Positions 56,356 to 64,000 of a stretch of DNA of 64,000 nucleotides are shown here, one piece after another (within the stretch, counting starts at the first letter, position 1; each line of letters starts with the position of its first letter). The position numbers and the translations under genes were made by a program. Source of the DNA: Epiperipatus broadwayi. Taxonomy: Eukaryota > Onychophora > Udeonychophora > Euonychophora > Peripatidae. The stretch lies in NCBI GenBank assembly GCA_028023455.1, contig JAQFVV010000043.1:1613483-1677482 (forward strand), read 5' to 3'. The notes beneath the pieces are model-generated. The model ran no database searches. It saw nothing but the letters and a program-made list of their open reading frames with translations, and was not told the origin of the DNA.

Positions 56356-58600
56356 GCACATCAAAATAATATGAGGGGTTTAAATCTATGAGTAAGAGGT
56401 CAAGCTATCCTTCACAAACCAAATGAATAATTCTATTAAATGTCTATACTTTCTTTTCTTTGGCTTGCTCATTCAAAATGAGGATAAAACATTCTGAGAG
56501 TTGATGGTATTAAACCTAAACTAATTAATATGACGTGATTTGAAACGATTAAAGAATTAAAAATCAATGATCGATTTTCTCCATACCTTCTGCATTAATA
56601 CTATTTTATGCATGCATCTAAATCATGCTACCTGTTATAAAATAATTAATACAACCAAATCCAATCAGTTTACTTATGAAATTGGAATAAAAGTCATAAT
56701 ATGGATGAAGCCATGTCCAACCAAGCTTTAACACTAATTCTACTTCAGCTGTTCTGTGAGAAAAATCAATTCTACCTGCATTTTCTTTTCTTATCAGCAA
56801 ACTATCTTACACTTGGCTATGAATAAATGATGGGAAAGCATTCCACATAAATACATGAGGGATGAAAAGACTTTCTTAACTCTAATCCTTTAAATAACCA
56901 AAACACAGTGACTCCCTAGCCTAATTCTGAGGCTTAGAAACTAATGTGGACATTGTCTCATCACCGAAAAACAAGGGAAATATACTACTTGACTTCACAT
57001 ACCATAATTATAAAATACAACTACTTAATCTGGAAAATATAATCCACTCCTGACAAATATTTCAACAAACTAAGGGAGAGCTCTCTCAATCCCTGACAGT
57101 GCAATATATAATCCACTCATGATGAATATTTTAATAAAGTGAGGTAGAGTTCTCTCAATCCCTGAATACAATATAACAATTTCTTCCTGCATAGCCACTA
57201 AATACATTTCAATCTAAGCATAAAAAAATAAATTCACTCTTAAATAAATCCCTAATCTTTCCACTTCTTTTTGGCACATTTCATCATCCGAAACCGATAG
57301 AAATTAAGTTATTTCTACTTTCAATTCAACAATTATATAACTGAATTAAATAACAGACAGGTATATAAGCATAATAACGCATAAACAATTTCTAATCACA
57401 TTAGATAAAGAAATAATGTAATGACATTAATAAGTTATAAAAAATGAATAAATCTCATTTCTGATGAAGTATAATATTTTAACTTGGAAATATAATAATT
57501 ATTATTAAATAAGCAAGACAAAATAGCTAATGTATTTGGTATTAGCCCATAAATTGAAATAGAAAGTCTGGTTTGGGATAAACAACAAATCTTGAAATTT
57601 GGAGCAAAATAATCTTTAAGAAATGAACCTCATAGCTTTTTAAAAATGCAAAGATTAACAATAAATTTTATGTTATTACCCCTTCTCAAAAATGAGCTGT
57701 TAACGCCTAAATAGCAAACAGATATTTCTACTGCCACCTCACATATAGAAGAAATACATGTACACAATAAAATATATTAAGACAGCCACTAATTACCCAG
57801 CATAATATTTCTCCATATTATACTTTTGCGAGACGTTCTTGAAGAGAGAAATATAAAAAAAAAATCATTAGACAATCTACCTATTTATCAAATGCTAACA
57901 AAATTAATCATTAAAGCTTTTTTCTTAGCTAGAACAAAAAGTTCATTTACAGTCTGTAGATGACACATCTTGGGTCATGTACTAAATGATGATGATCATT
58001 TGTATAATCATAAATATGGATAAACACAACAATTTCCTGCAAGGAGATTAATATTAATTGGGTTCAATTTAAAAGCATTTCAAAGTTCTTAGCGACAGCT
58101 AATGAAACTGCAGGCAATATCACATGAAACTTCATGGTGGCAAATAAATATTTATTACAGCATAACTAGAGCAATAATTTATTATTTAATTCATTAGACT
58201 TGTTTAAGCATTTGTTCTAAATTTTCAAAAAGTCATTCACAAGGCAAATAACTACTTGGTTCATAAAATCCATTTAAATTCACAGTAAGTTTATTGATAA
58301 TATATTTAAAAAATCAAGTGCAAATGAGGAGAACAATAAAATAAAAGGAATTCATGTCCAGTTTCATGTTCTTCTAGTCGTTCATTTATCAGCACATTTA
58401 GAGACAAGTTAATAATTCATTAATCATACATCACATTTTCGTTTCTTATTTCCAGATACAAAATGGTTAGGTATATATTTTTGTCTATAATAATAATAAA
58501 GCAGGTTAGAATAAGTTATCCGCACACATCCATTTAATCTTTATTCTTTTATAGCTAGCAAAAATTATCAACAAAGAGTCGAGTGTTTTATGAAAAAGTT
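56356..58600. other. AT-rich stretch with one short duplication
   Basis: A ~77-bp unit is duplicated at 57035-57175 ('ataatccactcxtgaxxaatattt...gagxtctctcaatccctga'). No recognisable gene or transposon protein. Confidence 0.4.
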
Positions 58601-58609
58601 CAGCATAAA

Positions 58610-58820
58610 TCTTCCAGAATAATAAAATTCACACATCCCAGTTATTTCTTTAATGTTGGAGATTAAATCTAGGTGAATCAAAATTATAATATAGACATGC
58701 ATTTCAATTGCTTCCTTGATATTAGAGAGAAAATTTAGGTAAAGTAGATTTGACATATAAACACGCATTTCAATTAATGTTAGAAATTAAAGTTAGGCAA
58801 AGCAGATTTATAATATATAC
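58610..58820. repeat. tandem minisatellite, ~75-80-bp unit, about three copies
   Basis: The phrases 'cacacatcccagttatttctttaatgttggagattaaatctaggtgaatcaaaattataatata' are repeated in degraded form at about 58695 and 58765 ('catttcaattxxttxxxtgxtagaxaxxaaaxttaggxaaagxagattt'). Non-coding. Confidence 0.6.
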
Positions 58821-60140
58821 ACATCCCAAATGATGATTTTAAACTTAAATTAATCAATTAGAAGTAGGGAAAATATACCTTATTTCTATTGTTTTACGTC
58901 TGCATATTACTTTCTTATTTTCCTCCGTAGAATTTCTGAGCTGTTTTCATCCAGAAAATCAATAGAATTTTTTTTACTTTTAAACTTGAACTATGGAAGA
59001 ACCAATTTGTAGAGACAAAATTATACTAATAAAAACCTTTTATGGAGAGAGGATTGTTGAAATCAGAAAAGGCCAACTTTTGTAAAAGTATTCCCTTTTT
59101 ATATCAGATTATTATCCAAGCATTTGTTTCTTCCACCTATCCAAGGTCACTCAAAAATTCAGAACTCTAGAAACAAAGGTTACTCCTCCCACTGTACTAG
59201 CCTAATTAGATACAAAATATGCAAGAATCTTTCTTGAAAAAAAAATGAAAAAAATTTATTTTGTCTTTTAAAAAAAAAAATTAAATTGAACCAAGAATAA
59301 AATGTTCTGTAACAAAATAAAAGCTAATGATTATTTTAGCAAATAAAATAATTGATAGTGTATTTGTCTGTTTGATAATCCACTGGTCCAGTGATCTATT
59401 AATTCATTTAAATTGTGTTTGAGCTGGTTATCCAAGCTACTGATTAGGAAATCAAACATTTTGCTGTGAAACATGATATTTGGTGGTTTAATGAAGTAAA
59501 TGGAAAATGAAGTTGAAAGATGGCACAAGCATACATGCAAATCCCTAAATGCTGTACTACAGGTACTAAACCAATCTGACTAAAATGAAAATTTTTATGA
59601 TGATGAGTCAAACATATTGCACTATTTACACTATGGGTTGAAGTATTAAAGCAAATAAACCAGAAAATTACCTAAACGAATATCAGTACTGTTCTGCAGA
59701 CAAATAAAACAAACTTGGATCAGCTTAAACTAACGCAATTTCTGTGACAAGCCCTTTCTAACATTGAATGCTCACTAAAAAAACATTAAATATCTCAAAA
59801 CCTTCAAATTATATCTGCAAGTGCTTTTAAACATAGTTTTAGGTCATTAATAAAAAATTTCACGTTATTTCATTTTTTTTTTTAGTAAGATGCAATCAGC
59901 TGTTACTGGTACCGTGCTATATAATTACAATCAATATTTCTGGTGCCTATCCAGAAGGTTACAACATATATATATTGTGTCCCATTGTCAAGAAAACTGA
60001 ACATTTAAATGTTGCATTTACATATGAAGTCTCATTTCCATATCGTCCATACTTCTAACTGCTAAGCATTAAGCAGTAGTATGATTCTGGCAGTAATCTG
60101 CCAATGTAAAATTTGAACGTTAATCTTTTAATAATAACTC
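58821..60140. other. AT-rich stretch, no gene recognised
   Basis: A minus-strand open frame at 59331-59540 (69 codons; contains LDNQLKHNLNELIDHW) looks mildly protein-like but matches no family I know. No splice or start evidence. Confidence 0.35.
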
Positions 60141-60149
60141 AATTATAAT

Positions 60150-60720
60150 GAGCATATAATAATTACAATTTTTACACTTTTTCTACATAACTATGCCACA
60201 AATGTTTCTGATCATTTTTTCACTTTCTCGTTTCAATAGTCCAAGTTTTGCTTTGTGCAAAAGTATATTCCAGTAAATTTTTATTAAATTTCAGATTCCA
60301 CATTCTATAAAATGTTTATATTTTCATATCAAAACTTAATTTAACTATTCTGATTGTCATTCTAATTTCTTTCTCTTGTCCATATTACTTCTCAGCTTTT
60401 TAATTATTTAAAATTAATAATCTGTTTGATATATCTTCATCATTGATCTCAATAGTTTTATTCATGTTGATTTTCATACCATATTTGGGTAGTTTAGTAT
60501 TTGTTAAGATATTCGCTACTTTGTTTTCTAAACAATGGCTCCAAATAAATAAAACTAGGAACATTATTCCGTACCATGTATAGATTTCTTTAATCGAGTT
60601 TTCTTTTATGCCTTCTTTTATAAAATCTTAAAATAATTTTATCAAATGTTTTTTTGGGAAGCCCAATATTTCTTTTTCTGATAATTTCTAATTTTATATC
60701 TCTTATTCGCTCTACTCTTT
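60150..60720 (-). pseudogene. LINE reverse transcriptase thumb relic
   Basis: On the minus strand, with stops, YGMKINMNKTIEIND is followed by IRMTIRIVKLSFDMK and NKNLLEYTFAQSKTWTIETR. This matches the stretch of many LINEs after the YADD motif: YxLKINxxKTxxM...IxxRIxxAKxxFxxxxxLxxxxxLxxxxRxxxLxxYVxSxxLYGxETWTxxxxD. Upstream catalytic motifs are not readable. It is an old, unassigned non-LTR relic. Confidence 0.5.
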
Positions 60721-61185
60721 TAAATCAAAACTGTTATAAATAGATGTTTATGTAAACAAATATACGCTTGTTCGGTGGTTTTGGTAAAGCGCCATCTATT
60801 AATTAAGAATCCTAAATAAAACTCAGTCATACTTTAGCTGCATGAATTTCTTTCTGGCTTTTCACTTTTTTCTTTACTTTTAGTTTACATAATAAAAGCT
60901 TATTTTTATCATTAAATAACATGAATAATTTTATCTTTTTTCAACATCTGATTACTGTATTATCTATCTTTCATTCATTTTTCTACATTCTTTTTGTCAA
61001 ATGCTTTTCCTTTATTGTTTTTTTTCTTTTCAGCTCATGTTAATCTCTTATTTTTGTTTTATATCATTTTATTAATCACATTGCTAGTAATTCACGCCTT
61101 TTCTTTGCACTTTTTTCTTAATCTACTGTTTCTACAACTTTTACATTTTCTCCCCCTCTTTTCTTCCATAGCGTAAGCTTGTGGT
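60721..61185. other. T-rich stretch, no gene recognised
   Basis: Pyrimidine-rich low-complexity sequence. The 60-codon frame at 60994-61176 is a phenylalanine/leucine-rich by-product. Confidence 0.5.
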
Positions 61186-61189
61186 TAAA

Positions 61190-61575
61190 CACCTGTAGGG
61201 GTCCCTACTATCACATTTTACACGCATATTCTCAAGGTTATAGCCTCAGTAAATATTACGTAATCAATGTGCGTTTATTAAATTTATAATTACAACTTTA
61301 AATTACTGTAATAGATTTCTAACTATAAAATCTTTACATTGACTCATTGTAAATCGAAAGATTTTGCGAGTATTAATGTGTAATAAGAAATGTGGACTTA
61401 ATCAGTGAAGTATTGAATAGCTTCACGCTCGTAGATCTAACCGCTTCAGCTTCACCTATTTAAATAGAAAGTAGGTTGAAGTAAAGAAGGGGCCCACTCT
61501 TTTCATCCATAGCGTAAGCTTGTGGCATTTTACACGCATATTCTCGAGGTTATAGCCTCAGTAAATATTACTTTT
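61190..61575 (+). repeat. family D element, second copy
   Basis: Direct terminal repeats 'agcgtaagcttgtgg' with 'attttacacgcatattctcaaggttatagcctcagtaaatattac' occur at about 61168-61257 and 61510-61567, roughly 308 bp apart. The interior matches 49790-50165. The left repeat contains an extra 'ttaaacacctgtaggggtccctactatc' absent from the right one. Non-coding. A fragment is at 29815-29925. Confidence 0.6.
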
Positions 61576-61849
61576 GACTTCTTAATCAAAATTTAGACTC
61601 CTATACTTAGATTTTTTTAATCACCCATTCTATGATTGATGATAAATTTTCTAATATCTCTTAAAGATTCTTTTTTAAAATATATATATATTACCATAAA
61701 TAAATACCTTACTATCGCTTTTACAATATGGACATAGGATCTTGGAACTATTCCAAAACCTAGTTGATTAAAACATAATCTAAGTGAAATATATTTTTAT
61801 TATATGTATCTTTTTTATGTTTTTGCCTTTTTTTAAATAAGTTTTTTTT

Positions 61850-62505
61850 TTTTTTTTTTTGGGGGGGTCTTTTTTAAATAATTTTTTTTTTTAAATAAAA
61901 ATAAATAAAAATTATTATTTTTTTAACTATTTTCTTGTTATTGACACAATAAAGACTTTTGAATCTTTTTTTTAAATATGGCTTTTTTTTTTTGGTTTTC
62001 TTCTTTCTTAAATAAATATTCACACACACACAAAAGAACACATAATTTGTACTTTTTAAACGCATTTTTTAAATTAATATCAACAAATTAAAAAAGTATT
62101 ACAAATAAGATTTTGGACTTTTTTTTTTTTAAAGTGTCATAGCATCGGCCGGGACGCGAACCCGCAACCCGCCCGGGCAACTGCCTGCAAGGCAGTCGCG
62201 CTGACCTCTCGCCCACCAACGCAAGACTTTTTAAACGCGTTTTTTTTTTTTATTAACATCAATAAATTTTAAAATTATTAAAAATAACTTTGAACTTTTA
62301 TTAACATCAACAATCCACGAGTACAAATATATTTATTTTAAAAAAAAGAAAACCAAAAAAAAAAAAGCTGTACTTAAAAAAAAGATTCAAAAGTCTTTAT
62401 TGTGTCAATAACAAGAAAATAGTTTAAAAAGTAATAATTTTTATTTGTTTCAAAAAAATTATTATTTAAAAAAGAAGAAAATCCCCCCAAAAAACGTATT
62501 TAAAA
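61850..62505. repeat. inverted repeat surrounding a SINE
   Basis: Left arm about 61850-62010 and right arm about 62340-62500 pair. Examples: 'ctattttcttgttattgacacaataaagacttttgaatctttttttt' faces 'aaaaaaaagattcaaaagtctttattgtgtcaataacaagaaaatag'. The loop carries the SINE at 62135-62230, itself bracketed by a diverged direct repeat ('ctttttaaacgcxttttttt...attaaxatcaaxaaat'). Homopolymer runs make exact ends uncertain. Confidence 0.65.
62135..62232 (-). repeat. tRNA-derived SINE, best preserved copy
   Basis: On the minus strand: CGTTGGTGGGCGAGAGGTCA, then anticodon arm ACTGC-CTTGCAG-GCAGT, T-arm CGGG-TTCGCGT-CCCG, and TGCTATGACAC followed by an A-run. The anticodon position reads TGC. The A-box region deviates from a functional tRNA and the 3' end is not tRNA-like. 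Same family as 17034-17120 and 52065-52168. Confidence 0.65.
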
Positions 62506-62574
62506 AAACCGTCTGGGAACGTTCATATTTTATTGTTTTTGCATAGCAACAACGCCATCAAGCGTGGCGTGCGG

Positions 62575-63310
62575 ATGTATGGACAGCAAAGGAGGCAATT
62601 CAAGGAGAAACGGGATAGTCGAGTTTTCATATGAGAGTTGCAAAAAGTAAAATGAAAATGTTTGGTAGATTGCAGCTTATGGATAATAAAAGAATAGTCA
62701 AAATAGTATTTAATTGGTTTATGAGTAAAGGGCAGGTAACAAGTTGGGTGAGAAGGGTAATGCGGTATTCAAAAGATTTGGATAAAGAATTTATATCAGT
62801 ATATTTGTATAAAAGATGGGATGATTGTGTTAAGAGGATTGTTGAGTGTTATAGTAGTAAGGAATGGGATAAAAGAATAGATTTATTAATAAAGAATAGG
62901 GAGTTAGAGAGATGGAAAAATAGTATGGAGAGTAGAAAGAGTTTAGAATATACACGTAAATGGAAAAATATGGGTGATTTATTTTGTAAATTATGTAAGA
63001 AAGGAATATAAAATATTAGGCATTTGTTAATTAAATGTAAATGCTTGAAAACAGAAAGGTTACATATAATGAAGTTATGGAAGAATAAATATGAAAAAAG
63101 TGATTATTGGTTTTTATGCTGGGTTTTGGGAAAAGATAAGAGGACTTAGATATAAAGGCCATAGAGTTGACAACGATTATGTTGTGGAAATGGGATGGAG
63201 CAGAATATGGGAAAACTTAGAATGGGGAATGGAAAATTAAGTGGCTAACAGGTTTATCTGGGCATAATTGCTGAGATATTCTTGACTTCGTTTAAGGAGA
63301 AGCTACATCA
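62575..63310 (+). pseudogene. LINE C-terminal region with zinc knuckle, copy 2
   Basis: Homologous to 30003-30900 from ACAGCAAxGGAGGCAATTCA onward. The open frame 62631-63011 contains FGRLQLMDNKRIVKIVFNWF, LDKEFISVYLYKRWDD, EWDKRIDLLIKNRELERW and CKWKNMG-like KWKNMGDLFCKLCKK, then after a stop NIRHLLIKCKCL. Compared with copy 1 it lacks the ~40-codon LLFKA block, removed between SLEY and TRKWKN. The final Cys-His-Cys part is present out of frame. It is less decayed than copy 1. Confidence 0.65.
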
Positions 63311-64000
63311 CATCACCCAATTTTTTATTTTTTAAATCATATATTATTACCATCATATTACTTAAATGATAATTTTAATAAAAACAAAAACAAAAATTTC
63401 ACATTCCTATACATAAACATATTCTTGTAAAAATACTATATTTCTCTTATATTAAAATTGCAACATCATTATTATATAACAATGTATTCTTTCAAAATTA
63501 ATTCAGTATTACATATATGCATTAATATTTTTTGTTTATGAATTTTCATGCAGAGAATTATCTTCAGATAGTTTGAATGATTTCTTCTGTAGACTTAATA
63601 ATAATAAAAAATTATATTTTGCTTTCAGTTGATTGCAGATTTATATCATGAACGATTTTAAGCAAGAACTAAAAGAGGTTGGCTATTTATAATTCATAAA
63701 AAACGACTAAATGAAAAATAATAAAATAAAACCCAATTATTAAGATATTAGATAATGGCTGTATGAAAAATGGAAGATAAAAAAAAAAAAATGAATGAGA
63801 AAGTTTAGATAAACAAAAAAAAAAAAAAACGGATATATATAAAATCAAGTAAATAAATGAAACTAAAAATATATTAAGAAAAGGTTTCTGATATGCAGAA
63901 AACATGTTATAGAAATAATATCAAAGAAATGATAAGAATTATAATTGAAATTAAGAAGGAGAAATATTTTGTAAATAAAAATAGAACAAATATAAAAAAC
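63311..64000. other. AT-rich end of window, no gene recognised
   Basis: Only A/T-rich sequence with poly-A runs. Nothing assignable. Confidence 0.5.

Noticed and set aside
59331-59540. 69-codon minus-strand frame containing LDNQLKHNLNELIDHW
   Set aside because: Looks mildly protein-like but has no family match, no splice sites and no neighbours.
1-64000. CRISPR arrays, operons, bacterial promoters or prophage
   Set aside because: The window is eukaryotic with spliced genes; no regularly spaced short identical repeats were seen.

Overview
The window is animal nuclear DNA, strongly AT-rich, with spliced genes, long introns and dense, decayed mobile elements. Only two host genes can be named. 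A COX4 (cytochrome c oxidase subunit IV) fragment lies on the minus strand at 5830-6346. A complete SYS1 (Golgi membrane trafficking) gene lies on the plus strand, with three coding exons at 31784-31945, 37085-37152 and 51161-51401. The COX4 exon sequences look most arthropod-like (LREKEKGDWK, KKALYRASF), so an arthropod is the best guess. No species is claimed. There is no bacterial or organellar gene content.

Layout. 1-5.8 kb: hAT transposon relics and a foldback element, then probable COX4 intron. 5.8-6.35 kb: COX4 exons. 7.1-7.7 kb: a CpG-richer segment holding a two-tier hairpin. 8.3-13.7 kb: a candidate solo LTR, a Ty3/gypsy gag-protease relic behind a four-unit tandem repeat, and a large palindrome. 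15.4-16.9 kb: a Penelope-like element (PLE) relic whose reverse transcriptase is split by a tandem dimer of a 455-bp non-coding repeat. 17-31 kb: a tRNA-derived SINE, LINE relics, a tandem array and a possible promoter. 31.8-51.4 kb: SYS1, whose introns carry an RTE-like LINE, several foldback copies of the 455-bp family, and a hAT element interrupted by a young head-to-head pair of PLE 3' ends. 52-64 kb: further PLE, SINE and LINE relics and minisatellites.

The most interesting signal is the 455-bp family, called here the R1 family. One strand of each copy carries a 57-nt segment that can be laid out as a hammerhead ribozyme: a 7-nt stem I with one mismatch, CUGAUGA, a short stem II, GAAA and a wobbly stem III closed immediately before stem I. 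Stem II shows compensating differences between copies. The tandem dimer at 16.02-16.66 kb has the architecture expected of animal retrozymes (non-autonomous circular-RNA retroelements thought to use PLE machinery), and this window also contains several PLE relics. The fold lacks the canonical U before the cleavage position, so it may be degenerate or a variant. The second notable structure is the palindromic PLE pair (825-bp arms without net indels) flanked by a 15-bp direct repeat inside a hAT gene, which indicates that the pair inserted as one unit.

All assignments come from reading translated motifs and repeats by eye. No database search was possible.
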